DNA from: Gemmatimonadaceae bacterium | GTDB lineage: Bacteria; Gemmatimonadota; Gemmatimonadetes; Gemmatimonadales; Gemmatimonadaceae | Direction: 5' to 3' | Assembly: GCA_016720905.1 (NCBI GenBank) | Contig: JADKJT010000007.1 | Span: 124,001-188,000, forward strand | DNA: 64,000 bases | Shown: in pieces, positions 8,807-17,694 of the stretch | How positions within the stretch are numbered: position 1 is the first letter of the stretch | How the letters are laid out: every line of letters begins with the position of its first letter | Notes under the pieces: model-generated | Told to the model about the DNA's origin: nothing | The model's input: the letters and a program-made list of their open reading frames with translations, nothing else | Databases searched by the model: none | Made by a program: the position numbers and the translations under genes

Positions 8807-8883
8807 AAGTACCAAGTACCAAGTACCAAGTACCAAGTACTAAGTACCAAGTACTGAGTACTGAGTACTGAGTACTGAGTACT
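8807..8883. repeat. Heptamer repeat array, family B (AAGTACC), 11 units
   Basis: Eleven perfectly phased 7-bp units run from 8807 to 8883: AAGTACC and AAGTACT variants first, then four GAGTACT. The array lies between the pilT 3' end and the DapA-like start. It contains the current pilT stop codon (8882-8884 on the minus strand). Related arrays are at 13141, 27078 and 63734. Confidence 0.95.
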
Positions 8884-10186
8884 AGTTACCCCCCAAACAG
8901 GCTCTCGAATCCCGAGCCGAACACCGTGTCCCCGCCCAACGGACTTGGGCTTGTGACCGCCACATGGGCGGTCGGACTGGTCGCCATCGGCGGCAATGCG
9001 GTCCCGGTGCCCAGCGGATTCGACTGCAGCCCTGCGGCGCGCGCGTTTTCCTCAGCGCGGCTGAGTGGCGCCGCGGGCGCCCCCCCCCCGGCACTGCCCG
9101 GTTCTTGAGTGGCGTCTTGCGCCCCTTCCCCATGCGGAAGCCCAGTTCGAAGTCGGCCGGACGGGTTGCGGCACCCAGGGCCACTTCAAACGCCACTTCC
9201 CCACTTGTCACCAGCTCCGTCAGGTGCTGGTCAAACGTCTGCATGCCGTACTGCGCGCCGTCGGCGATGTAGTCGCGGATTTCGCTGATCCGGTTTTCGG
9301 CAATCAGGTCGCGAATGGTTGGCGTCACCACCATCACTTCTGCCGCCACCGCGCGTCCCTGGCCGCTCGCGCGCGGCATCAATCGCTGCGACACCACCGC
9401 GTGCAGGGTTTCTGCCAGACGAATACGCACCACCGTCTGTTCGTCCGGCGGGAACATGGCCACAATGCGCATGATCGTGCTCTGCGCGTCCGGCGTGTGC
9501 AGCGTCGAAATGAGCAGATGCCCCGTTTCGGCCGCCTTCATCGCGGTATCGATCGTTTCCGTGTCGCGCATTTCACCAATCAGGATCACATCAGGATCCT
9601 GACGCAGCGCCGCGCGCAGCCCCATGCGAAAACTGTCCGTGTCCAGTCCCACTTCGCGCTGCGTCACCGAACTCTTGATATCGCTGTGGATGAACTCGAT
9701 GGGGTTTTCGAGCGTGAGAATATGTTTCTCGTACGAGGCGTTGATCGCGTTCACCAGCGCCGCCATCGTGCTCGATTTTCCCGACCCGGTCACGCCCGTC
9801 ACCAGCACCATGCCACGCTCGGTGTGGGCGATGCGATCGAGCACCGGAGGCAACTTCAACGACGCGAACGTCGGCACGTTCTCCGGAATGACCCGCATCA
9901 CAATCGAATGCGACGCGCGCTGCCGCATGATATTCACACGGAACCGTCCCACACCCGGCGCGGCCCAGCTGGCATCATGATCGCGCAGCGTGTCAATGGA
10001 GGCGCGCTCGGCGTCACTCCCCATGAAATGCAGCGCGATGGCCCGCGTCTGCTCCGCGGTCAGCGATTGTTTCGTGAGCGCCACCAGACGGCCGTCAATA
10101 CGCGCCCGCACCACATCGTCTGCCTTGATGTGGACGTCGGATGCGCCGCGTTCTACCGCTGCCCTGATGATTCGCTCAATCGCCAC
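8882..10186 (-). CDS. pilT: Twitching-motility ATPase PilT, C-terminal tail shifted at a poly-G run
   Basis: 434 residues as read. This is the hexameric ATPase that retracts type IV pili. It has Walker A GVTGSGKSS (131-139), Asp box and Walker B with DPDVILIGEMRD (197-208), and the His box STLHTPDA (227-234). The conserved part ends near residue 352. At residues 366-369 the coding strand has ten consecutive G (9080-9089 on the plus strand). After it the frame reads an Arg/Pro-rich tail. In the neighbouring frame the tail reads APAAPLSRAEENARAAGLQS and ends FGSGFESLFGG at 8886, which is compositionally much more natural. An 8- or 11-G tract would restore it. It follows the dehydrogenase gene by 48 bp. 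Confidence 0.88.
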   Translation of the reverse strand: MAIERIIRAAVERGASDVHIKADDVVRARIDGRLVALTKQSLTAEQTRAIALHFMGSDAERASIDTLRDHDASWAAPGVGRFRVNIMRQRASHSIVMRVIPENVPTFASLKLPPVLDRIAHTERGMVLVTGVTGSGKSSTMAALVNAINASYEKHILTLENPIEFIHSDIKSSVTQREVGLDTDSFRMGLRAALRQDPDVILIGEMRDTETIDTAMKAAETGHLLISTLHTPDAQSTIMRIVAMFPPDEQTVVRIRLAETLHAVVSQRLMPRASGQGRAVAAEVMVVTPTIRDLIAENRISEIRDYIADGAQYGMQTFDQHLTELVTSGEVAFEVALGAATRPADFELGFRMGKGRKTPLKNRAVPGGGRPRRHSAALRKTRAPQGCSRIRWAPGPHCRRWRPVRPPMWRSQAQVRWAGTRCSARDSRACLGGN

Positions 10187-10234
10187 GCCGTGCCTCGGTT
10201 GGTACCCACAGGGGATCCCCTGGCCGGCGAATGC

Positions 10235-11272
10235 TCAGTATCCGGCGTCGAGGTCCACGACATTGCGCAGCGGATCACCCGCCACCCAACGCCGCCAATT
10301 GTCTTCGAACAACTCCAGCGCGCGCTCCCATTGCCGACGCGGCGACACACCCGACACATGCGGTGTGATCAACACCCGCGGATGCTGCCACCAATGACTT
10401 TCGGGCGGCAGCGGTTCGGTGTGAAACACGTCCAGCACCGCACCACGAATTCGGCCCGAATCCAACGCCTCCACCAGCGACTCCTCGGCAATCAAGGACC
10501 CGCGCGCTACGTTCACGACGATTGCCCCGGGCGGGAGCAACGCCAGCCGAGGGCCGTCCAACAGGTGATAGGTGGCCTCGGTGGACGGAGCGGCCAGCAC
10601 GACCACGTCGGCGCCTGGCAACTCCGCTTCAAGGGCCTCCGGACCCACCACTCGGCTGAATCCCGGCAGCGGCCCCAATTCCGGTCGGCGGCGGATCCCC
10701 GTACAGGTGCACCCCAGGGCCGAAAAACGACGGGCCACCGCGCTCCCAATCCCGCCCGCCCCAATCACCAGCACCCGGCATTCGTCGATTTCACGAAGCC
10801 GGGTGGACTCGAGCGGGAAGGTCGTCTGGTCCCAGCGTGAGGCCGCCTGTTGCCGCACGGCGATGTCCAGTCCGCGCAGAAAGTGGATCACGCCACCCAG
10901 CACCGTATCGGCAATCCCCTCGCCGTATTGCCCGGCACTATTGGTGAATACCAACCCGCGCTCACGCATGGCCGGGCTGATGGACCCGCCTACCCCGGCC
11001 GCCATGCTGTGCGCCCAGCGCAGCTGTGGCGCCGCTTCGATCAGCAGTTCGGGTACGCCATATCCGAAATACGCTTCGGCGTCGACAATCGCCGCCATGG
11101 TCTCCTCGCTGGCGGCGTTCCGTCCACTGCCCACGGACACCGATGGCGAGGCAATGACCGTAAGACGCCACCCATCGAGCGTATCGGCAGACAACCGGTC
11201 GGCCACCCATGACGGCATCCGCATATGCGGCACCGTGCTCATGAGGTCCACCACCAGATGCCGCACGCTCAC
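10235..11272 (-). CDS. D-2-hydroxyacid dehydrogenase (NAD-dependent)
   Basis: 345 residues. The Rossmann motif is VLVIGAGGIGSAVARRF. The catalytic residues of the D-isomer-specific 2-hydroxyacid dehydrogenase family are visible: Arg in NVARGSLI, Glu in DVFHTEPLP and His in ITPHVSG. The substrate is not evident; glyoxylate/hydroxypyruvate-type or a phosphoglycerate-like acid are options. I chose the GTG at 11272 because it overlaps the trpS stop in a GTGA arrangement, implying translational coupling. The first ATG would be at 11242 and would remove ten residues. It belongs to the minus-strand operon trpS, this gene, pilT. Confidence 0.85.
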   Translation of the reverse strand: MSVRHLVVDLMSTVPHMRMPSWVADRLSADTLDGWRLTVIASPSVSVGSGRNAASEETMAAIVDAEAYFGYGVPELLIEAAPQLRWAHSMAAGVGGSISPAMRERGLVFTNSAGQYGEGIADTVLGGVIHFLRGLDIAVRQQAASRWDQTTFPLESTRLREIDECRVLVIGAGGIGSAVARRFSALGCTCTGIRRRPELGPLPGFSRVVGPEALEAELPGADVVVLAAPSTEATYHLLDGPRLALLPPGAIVVNVARGSLIAEESLVEALDSGRIRGAVLDVFHTEPLPPESHWWQHPRVLITPHVSGVSPRRQWERALELFEDNWRRWVAGDPLRNVVDLDAGY

Positions 11273-12267
11273 GCCACCGGCGCTTTCAACGGCTCCAGTC
11301 CCATGCGATCCCGCACCTCGCGCATCGTGTCCTGCGCAATCTCCCGCGCCGTGCGCGCACCAGTCGCCAGCGCATCCAGCACTCGCTGCGGCTCCGCATC
11401 CAGCGCCTCCGCGCGTTGCCGAATGGGTGTGAGCTCCTGCACGATGTTTGCCTGCAACACTTTCTTGCAGTCCATGCATCCCCAGCCGGCCGTGGTGCAC
11501 TGTTGCACCACATTGGCTTGTTCATCGGTCGAACTGAACGCCTTGTGCAGTTGAAAGATGTTGCACACGTCGGGGTTGCCAGGATCCGTCTTGCGCACAC
11601 GCGCCGGGTCGGTCATCGCCGGACGCAACTTCGCCCAGATCTCGTCGTCGCTCTCCAGCAACCCCACGGTGTTGCCCAGCGACTTGGACATCTTCGCCTG
11701 ACCATCGAGTCCCACAATGCGACGCGTGGGCGTGAGCAACGGCTGCGGCTCGGGAAAGAACCCTTCGCCAAAGCGCGCATTCCACTTGCGCGCCGTATCA
11801 CGCGCCAACTCCAGATGCTGCACCTGATCTTCACCCACCGGCACCGAGTCGGCACGATACAGCAGGATGTCGGCCGACTGCAGCACCGGATACATCAGGA
11901 TGCCGGCCGGGATGCTCTCCAACTTGGATGACTTGTCCTTGAACTGCGTCTGCCGCTCCAGATCACCCAGCGGCGTGAGGGTGGTGAAGATCCACGACAG
12001 CTCCGTATGCTCGGCCACGTCGCTCTGCATGAACACACTGGCCTTGGCCGGGTCGATGCCGGCGGCCAGCAACGATTTGGCCATTGCCCAGCGGCGCGAC
12101 CGCAGGACCGCGGGGTCGTAGTTGCCGGAAATGGCGTGGAGGTCCACCACACAGTACAACGCGCCAGGATGGGTGTGCTGCAACTGCACCCAGTTCTTGA
12201 CGGCGCCAAGGTAATTTCCGATATGCAGTTCGCCCGAAGGCTGGATACCGCTGAATATGCGTGCCAT
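11269..12267 (-). CDS. trpS: Tryptophanyl-tRNA synthetase
   Basis: 332 residues, a class Ic synthetase that charges tRNA-Trp. The HIGH-type motif is H15-I-G-N18 within GELHIGNYLGA, and the KMSKS motif is K192-M-S-K-S196. GEDQ (ATP/Trp site) and the C-terminal helical anticodon-binding domain are present. Length and start (MARIFSGIQPSGELHIGN) match the family. It is divergent from the inositol-monophosphatase gene, 51 bp between starts, and begins a probable operon with the dehydrogenase and pilT. Confidence 0.96.
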   Translation of the reverse strand: MARIFSGIQPSGELHIGNYLGAVKNWVQLQHTHPGALYCVVDLHAISGNYDPAVLRSRRWAMAKSLLAAGIDPAKASVFMQSDVAEHTELSWIFTTLTPLGDLERQTQFKDKSSKLESIPAGILMYPVLQSADILLYRADSVPVGEDQVQHLELARDTARKWNARFGEGFFPEPQPLLTPTRRIVGLDGQAKMSKSLGNTVGLLESDDEIWAKLRPAMTDPARVRKTDPGNPDVCNIFQLHKAFSSTDEQANVVQQCTTAGWGCMDCKKVLQANIVQELTPIRQRAEALDAEPQRVLDALATGARTAREIAQDTMREVRDRMGLEPLKAPVA

Positions 12268-12318
12268 GGTTCAAACGTAATCCCGTCGCCACGCTCCAAG
12301 GAATCTCCCCGTCCGCTC

Positions 12319-13137
12319 ATGACCACACCGTCACAGTCGCAGCGCCTCGCCTGGCGCAACACCGCCGCCGGGGCCGCGGCCCTCGCCACCGGCTTTATCG
12401 CCGAGCAGGCAAAGTCCCGCGACCGCATCGTGTGGGAGGAGAAGAGCGCGACCGACTTCGTGAGCCATGTGGACATCGGTGCCGAAGAGATCATCCGTCG
12501 GGCGTTCGCCCGCGAGGCACCCGAAATCCGAATCGTGGGCGAGGAGCTCGGCGCCGACGGGGCCGCTGACGAAGGGCTGGTCGCCATCGTCGACCCACTC
12601 GACGGCACCACCAACTTCCTCCACGGCTTCCCCAACTACTGCGTGTCCATCTGCGTCGCGCTCGATGGCGTGCCGCAAGCCGCCGCCGTGTACGACGCGG
12701 CCCGCGGGGGCCTGTACAATGCGATTGCCGGTGGCGGCGCGTTTGTGGACGATATCCCGATCCGTGTCTCGACCATCGATGTGCCTGCCCGGGCCCTTAT
12801 CGGCACGGGCATTCCGTTCAAGGACATGTCCGTGGCCGATCAGTACCTCACCCAGCTGCGCCGACTCATGCCGGCCGTCGCCGGCGTGCGCCGGGCCGGC
12901 TCGGCCGCGCTCGACCTGTGTGATGTAGCGCGCGGGCGATTCGACGCGTTCTGGGAGCTGTTCCTGAACCCGTGGGATCTGGCCGCCGGTGTCCTCCTCG
13001 TCCGCGAAGCCGGCGGTCGTGTCACCGACCTTGAAGGACGCGACGCGCGCCTCGTCGGCGGCCCCATTCTGGCCAGCAACGGGCATATGCACGAGTGGAT
13101 GCTGGAGTGCCTGACGGACGGCAGCAGGCCGCGTTAG
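12319..13137 (+). CDS. Inositol monophosphatase family protein
   Basis: 272 residues of the Mg-dependent, lithium-sensitive phosphatase superfamily (SuhB/IMPase/HisN-like). Metal-binding signatures are visible: GEE at 74-76, DPLDGTTNFLHG at 92-103 and WDLAAG near 220. Phosphatase activity on inositol phosphate or histidinol phosphate cannot be told apart from sequence. The frame is open from 12007, but the ATG at 12319 fits the family N-terminus. The longer version would be antisense to trpS. The stop is followed within 3 bp by a family-B heptamer array. Confidence 0.88.
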   Translation: MTTPSQSQRLAWRNTAAGAAALATGFIAEQAKSRDRIVWEEKSATDFVSHVDIGAEEIIRRAFAREAPEIRIVGEELGADGAADEGLVAIVDPLDGTTNFLHGFPNYCVSICVALDGVPQAAAVYDAARGGLYNAIAGGGAFVDDIPIRVSTIDVPARALIGTGIPFKDMSVADQYLTQLRRLMPAVAGVRRAGSAALDLCDVARGRFDAFWELFLNPWDLAAGVLLVREAGGRVTDLEGRDARLVGGPILASNGHMHEWMLECLTDGSRPR

Positions 13138-13140
13138 ACT

Positions 13141-13161
13141 GAGTACTAAGTACTGAGTATC
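13141..13161. repeat. Short heptamer repeat array, family B, 3 units
   Basis: GAGTACT, AAGTACT and GAGTATC in tandem, starting 3 bp after the inositol-monophosphatase stop codon and before the GTG start of ftcD. Confidence 0.75.
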
Positions 13162-13180
13162 CCCCCCTTCCTACACCGTT

Positions 13181-14713
13181 GTGTCCCTAGTCGAAGTCGT
13201 TCCCAATTTCTCCGAAGGTCGCGACCCCGCCGTCATCGACGCGATTCGGGATGCCATCGCCAACACTGCCGGCGCCCACGTGCTCGATGTGTCCAGCGAT
13301 CCGTCGCACCATCGCACCGTCATCACGTTTGTCGCGACGCTGGAAGCCGCTGTTCCGGCGGCATTCGCCGCCATGCAAGTGGCGCGCGATCGCATCGACC
13401 TCACCAAACATCAGGGCGAGCATCCGCGCATCGGCGCCACCGATGTCGTGCCGTTTGTGCCACTCGACGGCACCACCATGGATGACTGCGTCGCGCTGGC
13501 CCGCGAGCTTGGAGAGCGTGTGGCGCGTGAACTCGGCATACCGGTGTATCTCTACGAGCGTGCCGCCACGCGACCCGATCGCGAAAATCTGGCCGACGTG
13601 CGTCGCGGTGAATTTGAAGGACTGCGTGACGACATTCTGGTGAACGCCAAGCGTGTGCCCGACTTCGGCGCGGCCATGGTGCATCCCACCGCCGGTGCGA
13701 CCGCTATCGGCGCTCGGCCGTTTCTCGTCGCCTACAACGTCTATCTGGGTGACGCGTCCAACCTGCCCGTGGCCAAGGAAGTCGCAAAAGCCATTCGCGG
13801 CTCGTCCGGTGGGCTGCGCTACGTGAAAGGACTGGGCCTCGAAGTGGACGGACAGGCACAGGTGTCCATGAATCTGGTGGACACGGAAAAGACGCCCCTC
13901 CATCGCGTGTTTGAAATCGTGAAGTCCGAGGCGGCCGCGCACGGGGTGCAGCCCACATGGAGTGAGTTGGTGGGACTCGTGCCCGAGCGGGTGTTGTTGG
14001 AAGCCGGCGCGCGTCACGTGCAACTGCGCGGGTACTCGCCGTCGATGCTGCTGGAACGCAAGGTGCGCGACATCGTGGCCGGCGGCGAATCGGTGGATGC
14101 CTTCATGTCGCGCGTGGCGGGACCGACACCAACGCCGGGCGGCGGCAGTGTGGCAGCGCTGGCCGGCGCACTTGGCGCGGCGTTGGCCCAGATGGTGGCC
14201 GGGCTCACCATCGGCAAGAAGAAGTATGTGGCTGTTGAGGACGAAATGAAGACGCTGTCCTTGCGCGCGAGCGCCCTGCGTCGACAGTTGTCGGAACTCG
14301 TGCAACGCGACGCCGATTCGTATGAACACGTGCGTGCCGCGTACGCCATGCCGCGCGAACCGCAGGCGGCGGCGGATGCGCGCCTGGTGGCCATTCGCAA
14401 CGCGCTCATTTTCGCGTCGGAAGTGCCGTTGGAAACCGCGCGAGCCGCGGCGGCCGTGGCCGAGCTGGCAGCCGCCGTGGGAGAGCGTGGAAACTCCAAC
14501 GCGTCAACCGACGCGGCCGTGGCGGCGCTGATGGCCGAAGCCGCGTGCAAGGGCGCGGCACTCAACGTGAGAGTGAACGTCGTGGCACTGGATGCGTCGG
14601 CGGCTGACGCGGCGGCGCGACTCTCAAGCGAAGCGCGCCAATGCGTGGACGACGCCGCCGCTCATGCGCGACGGGCCGAAGCGGCGGCGGAACGCGCGAT
14701 GAGTCCGTCGTGA
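13181..14713 (+). CDS. ftcD: Fused glutamate formimidoyltransferase / formimidoyl-THF cyclodeaminase
   Basis: 510 residues with two enzymes in one chain. Residues 1 to about 295 are the formimidoyltransferase (VEVVPNFSEGRD at the start, then HHRTVITFV, GEHPRIGATDVVPFVPL, and VSMNLVDTEKTPLHRVFE). Residues about 308-505 are the helical cyclodeaminase (SRVAGPTPTPGGGSVAALAG, then GNSNASTDAAVAAL). Together they move the formimino group of formiminoglutamate, a histidine breakdown product, to tetrahydrofolate and form methenyl-THF. The GTG start directly precedes SLVEVVPNFSEG. No hut genes are adjacent. The stop overlaps the next gene's start (GTGA). Confidence 0.93.
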   Translation: MSLVEVVPNFSEGRDPAVIDAIRDAIANTAGAHVLDVSSDPSHHRTVITFVATLEAAVPAAFAAMQVARDRIDLTKHQGEHPRIGATDVVPFVPLDGTTMDDCVALARELGERVARELGIPVYLYERAATRPDRENLADVRRGEFEGLRDDILVNAKRVPDFGAAMVHPTAGATAIGARPFLVAYNVYLGDASNLPVAKEVAKAIRGSSGGLRYVKGLGLEVDGQAQVSMNLVDTEKTPLHRVFEIVKSEAAAHGVQPTWSELVGLVPERVLLEAGARHVQLRGYSPSMLLERKVRDIVAGGESVDAFMSRVAGPTPTPGGGSVAALAGALGAALAQMVAGLTIGKKKYVAVEDEMKTLSLRASALRRQLSELVQRDADSYEHVRAAYAMPREPQAAADARLVAIRNALIFASEVPLETARAAAAVAELAAAVGERGNSNASTDAAVAALMAEAACKGAALNVRVNVVALDASAADAAARLSSEARQCVDDAAAHARRAEAAAERAMSPS

Positions 14714-15129
14714 CACGCGTACGCACCTGTGGCCAATGGGCCGGCTTGCTGGCAATGACAACCGCCGTTGCAGGGTGTCATCGCACGGTCGTGTCGGCCA
14801 CGGAGCTGGCGTCGCGCGTCACCGTCAGCACCTGCCCGCCCGGCATTGTACCAGCCACCATCACCGACGCACCGCCTTTGGCGTTGCTCACGGTCACCCT
14901 GCGTACCGTTCCACCCATCGCGGCCGGAATCGACGCCAGTTTGCGGTTGGATGGCGAAACCACCCGCAACAGTCTGCGCGTGGACCCCACGTTGCCTCAG
15001 CCGTTCTCGCTGGCCAAGGGCGTGTACGTGGTGCGCGTATCGTTGCCGGGGTATGTGGGTGTTGAGGGGCGCGCCAACCTCACAGCGGGGTGTGAAGCCA
15101 CAATGACGATGGAATTGAAGCAGCGCTGA
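14710..15129 (+). CDS. Small predicted lipoprotein
   Basis: 139 residues from a GTG at 14710 that overlaps the ftcD stop by four bases, so translation is probably coupled. The N-terminus is a lipoprotein signal: a positively charged start, a hydrophobic stretch (WAGLLAMTTAV) and the lipobox AVAG-C at about 19-23. The mature part is Thr/Val-rich. It ends in a beta-strand segment (GVYVVRVSLPGYVGVEGRANL) that resembles PEGA-like or carboxypeptidase-regulatory-like folds, which I cannot confirm. Its function is unknown, and there is no obvious link to FtcD. Confidence 0.7.
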   Translation: MTRVRTCGQWAGLLAMTTAVAGCHRTVVSATELASRVTVSTCPPGIVPATITDAPPLALLTVTLRTVPPIAAGIDASLRLDGETTRNSLRVDPTLPQPFSLAKGVYVVRVSLPGYVGVEGRANLTAGCEATMTMELKQR

Positions 15130-15155
15130 AGCTCAAGCCTCCACGTCTGTCCCTG

Positions 15156-16700
15156 TCAGACGATCGTCGAGCGTTCGGGGGAGTGCTGCGTAAGCAACTT
15201 GGCGCCAGCCGTCATCTGCGGCTCCTCGCGCACCAGACGCAGCACCCGCGCCTGCTGCCACAGATCGGCCGCGAGGCGTTGCCCCGGACCACGCGCACGC
15301 AGGCCGTCATAAACAGCATTTACAAACGCGCCTTCGTCGGCAATCTCCACTCGCGCACTGACCGCGATCACAATGCCATCAAGTTGGTGTGGTGGCGATG
15401 CACGACGGTATTGAAAGGAATCCGGTGGCCCTCCCACGCGACGCACGGCGTCGGCCAGCGCGGCATCAAGATCCGATCCCATCACCGACATGCCCTCTAC
15501 CGTGAGGCGGCTTTGACTCCGCACCTGCGAAAGGTGTGTCGTCAATCCAAGCTGACCGAACGCACATGGGCACTCGCGCGTCGACAGCTCGCCGGTATCG
15601 CCGAGGTTGGTGTTGAAGAGAACCTTGCCCGTGTGCTCTGACAGGGTGGTTAGCAGCAGATCGTCGTGACTCCTCAACAGCGCTATTCGATCGGTGTACA
15701 CATGCATGTCGTCCGCCTCACTGCGGGACACACATCCGGCACCGATCAGCCCTGCTTCGGTGGCGACGTATCGCGGATGCACGCGCGCTCCGGTCGACTC
15801 GATGACGGCGCGCCGCCTGTCGGTAAGCGGCTCGCCGCCGGTAAAGATGACGGCGCCCGTGAGATCGCGATTTCGCTCGCGAGCGCGTTCGGCCAGCCGC
15901 ACCGCCGAGCTCGCAAACGTGCGCAGCACACAGCGTCCGTGCATCCAGTCCAGCACACGATCGACGTGATCGAGGTCGGCAAACTCCGGGGCCGGTACCG
16001 TCACGCCCGCCAATCGCGCGCCCCATCGCATGGCGGGCAATGCTGCACGCGTCCCAAACGACATGGCCGACCGCGCCGGATCGACCTGGGAAAACCACTT
16101 GACGGGCGCACGCCCGCGTTTGAGATCCATCAGCAGGTTGTGTACACCCGCCACGCCCGGCGGCGCCGGGTACCACAAAGCTACCGGCGCATCGGATACA
16201 CCGTGCTGTGCATACAACACCAATTCGTGCGCCGATTCTTCGGCGATGAACGGCCAGCTGTACATCACTCGACTGGGGCGTGAGCGGCTGCCGCTGGTGA
16301 CGCCCTCGACGGCGGCTCCGGTCGTCCACGGGCTGTCGAAGTCGGACTCGGCGGGCTCCAGCGTAAGGCCGGCGCGACAGATCGGCACTAGACGCTTGAA
16401 CTCTTCCAGCGCGACATACACGCCCGCATCGCGCAGCCGCTGGAGCGAGCCCTCCACTCCATGCGTCGTGACACTCTGACACAGGTCCGGCCACTCGCAC
16501 CCGGCCCAGTGCAGCAGTCCACGATATGGGCTGACCGGGTTGTCATAGATCAATTGTCGCGACACAGCCAGGAAGCGCGCCGCACGATTCGTCAGCTGCG
16601 CACGAATCAGTGCGTGCGCCGCATCGGTGGTGACCGGATGCCGCAGCTGCTTCGGCAGCGCATATCCCAACTGCAGCAACTGCCAAAGCTGCCGCCGCAT
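15156..16700 (-). CDS. PaaK-like adenylate-forming enzyme of unknown substrate
   Basis: 514 residues. The middle and C-terminal parts resemble the phenylacetate-CoA ligase branch of adenylate-forming enzymes. VTSGSRSRPSR (about 135-145) corresponds to the Ser/Gly-rich phosphate loop. FTGGEPLTDRRR followed by RYVATEAGLIGAG corresponds to the adenylation motif GxEPL ... Y.xTE. DTGELSTRECPC corresponds to the later Asp motif with a Cys pair. The N-terminal region (SPYRGLLHWAGCEWPDL, GVYVALEEFKRLVP) is shared by an uncharacterised subfamily. It starts 4 bp after the leaderless SsuA/THI5-like gene, so they are co-transcribed. The substrate acid is unknown. Confidence 0.7.
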   Translation of the reverse strand: MRRQLWQLLQLGYALPKQLRHPVTTDAAHALIRAQLTNRAARFLAVSRQLIYDNPVSPYRGLLHWAGCEWPDLCQSVTTHGVEGSLQRLRDAGVYVALEEFKRLVPICRAGLTLEPAESDFDSPWTTGAAVEGVTSGSRSRPSRVMYSWPFIAEESAHELVLYAQHGVSDAPVALWYPAPPGVAGVHNLLMDLKRGRAPVKWFSQVDPARSAMSFGTRAALPAMRWGARLAGVTVPAPEFADLDHVDRVLDWMHGRCVLRTFASSAVRLAERARERNRDLTGAVIFTGGEPLTDRRRAVIESTGARVHPRYVATEAGLIGAGCVSRSEADDMHVYTDRIALLRSHDDLLLTTLSEHTGKVLFNTNLGDTGELSTRECPCAFGQLGLTTHLSQVRSQSRLTVEGMSVMGSDLDAALADAVRRVGGPPDSFQYRRASPPHQLDGIVIAVSARVEIADEGAFVNAVYDGLRARGPGQRLAADLWQQARVLRLVREEPQMTAGAKLLTQHSPERSTIV

Positions 16701-16704
16701 CAGC

Positions 16705-17568
16705 TCAGCGACTCGCGGCCTGCGCCTTGTCGAGGAAGCTCAGGTTCATGAAGTGCTGTGGACGCCGACTGACGTAGCCGAGCTGCTGCATCAACGTCAT
16801 TACATGATCCATGGCCGCCTGATTTCTGAGTGCATCGAGATTCGGCAGGTTCTTTCGCAACGCTTCGCGGATGAACGCCGGATTCATGCCGATGTAGCCG
16901 GCGGCGATTTCGGCCGCCTCGTCTGGCTGCTGCTGGACGAAGTGCGCCCCCCGCACAAATGCGTCAACCACCGACTGCACCATCGCGGGTTCGGTCTCGG
17001 TGAGCGCGACACTGCTGGCGAGTGAACACCCCGGCGCACCGGGCCATACATCGCCGGTGCGTTTGATCACCGTGCCGATGCCAATCTTCTCGAGCATCGT
17101 GGCGTAGGGCTCGATCATCGAGGCCGCATCGGCCCCCTGTCCAACGAGCGCCAGGATCGCACCATCACCCGAGGGCATGCGAACCCGTTCCGCGTTCTCC
17201 CATCCAAGCATCTCCAGCATGCCCATCGCGGTCAGATCTTTCATGCCGCCTTGCCGCGGAACGGCCACACTCTTCACATCCTCCACCGCCACCCCGGTGC
17301 GCAGGACGATGGCGGCTTCCTCACAGCCCGAGCCGGCCAGCAGCACCAGCGGGATGTCGTTCGCCTCGGCGGCGGCCACACGAGTCCATGGAATCACCCC
17401 GAAGTGACTCTCACCCGTCACCAGCTTGTGCGGCACCAGCCACGCGGTCGCGGCAACGTCGAGCCGCACATCGATCCCGGCCTCGGCAAAGAAGCCCTTC
17501 TCGAATGCCACATACGCCGGGGTCTGACAGACCCCGCGCAAGACGGAAATCTGGATCTTCGTCAGCAC
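16705..17568 (-). CDS. Leaderless SsuA/THI5-like periplasmic-binding-fold protein
   Basis: 287 residues of the NMT1/THI5/SsuA type: PAYVAFEKGFFAEAGIDVRL, then a GESHFGVIPW segment, then IVLRTGVAVEDVK, matching type II solute-binding proteins. There is no signal peptide or lipobox; the protein starts directly at MLTKIQISVLRGVCQTPAYV. No ABC permease or ATPase is nearby. A cytoplasmic role is therefore likely, as for THI5 or the MqnA/MqnD enzymes that use this fold. The CCCFC motif of THI5 is not seen. Its neighbours are a GT2 upstream and a PaaK-like enzyme 4 bp downstream. Confidence 0.7.
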   Translation of the reverse strand: MLTKIQISVLRGVCQTPAYVAFEKGFFAEAGIDVRLDVAATAWLVPHKLVTGESHFGVIPWTRVAAAEANDIPLVLLAGSGCEEAAIVLRTGVAVEDVKSVAVPRQGGMKDLTAMGMLEMLGWENAERVRMPSGDGAILALVGQGADAASMIEPYATMLEKIGIGTVIKRTGDVWPGAPGCSLASSVALTETEPAMVQSVVDAFVRGAHFVQQQPDEAAEIAAGYIGMNPAFIREALRKNLPNLDALRNQAAMDHVMTLMQQLGYVSRRPQHFMNLSFLDKAQAASR

Positions 17569-17694
17569 GCATCCTCACAACAGTGTTTGATTGTCTCGTC
17601 CAGCGGGCCTGCAGGGAAGTCGGGTGCCACAAGACCCACCCAAACTACCCAAACCCAACGCTGTCAACCAGCGATTCGGCGGCACATAAAACAA

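Noticed and set aside
8807..8883. Possible CRISPR array from regularly repeated short units
   Set aside because: The units are 7 bp with no spacers and no cas genes are nearby; it is a simple tandem array.
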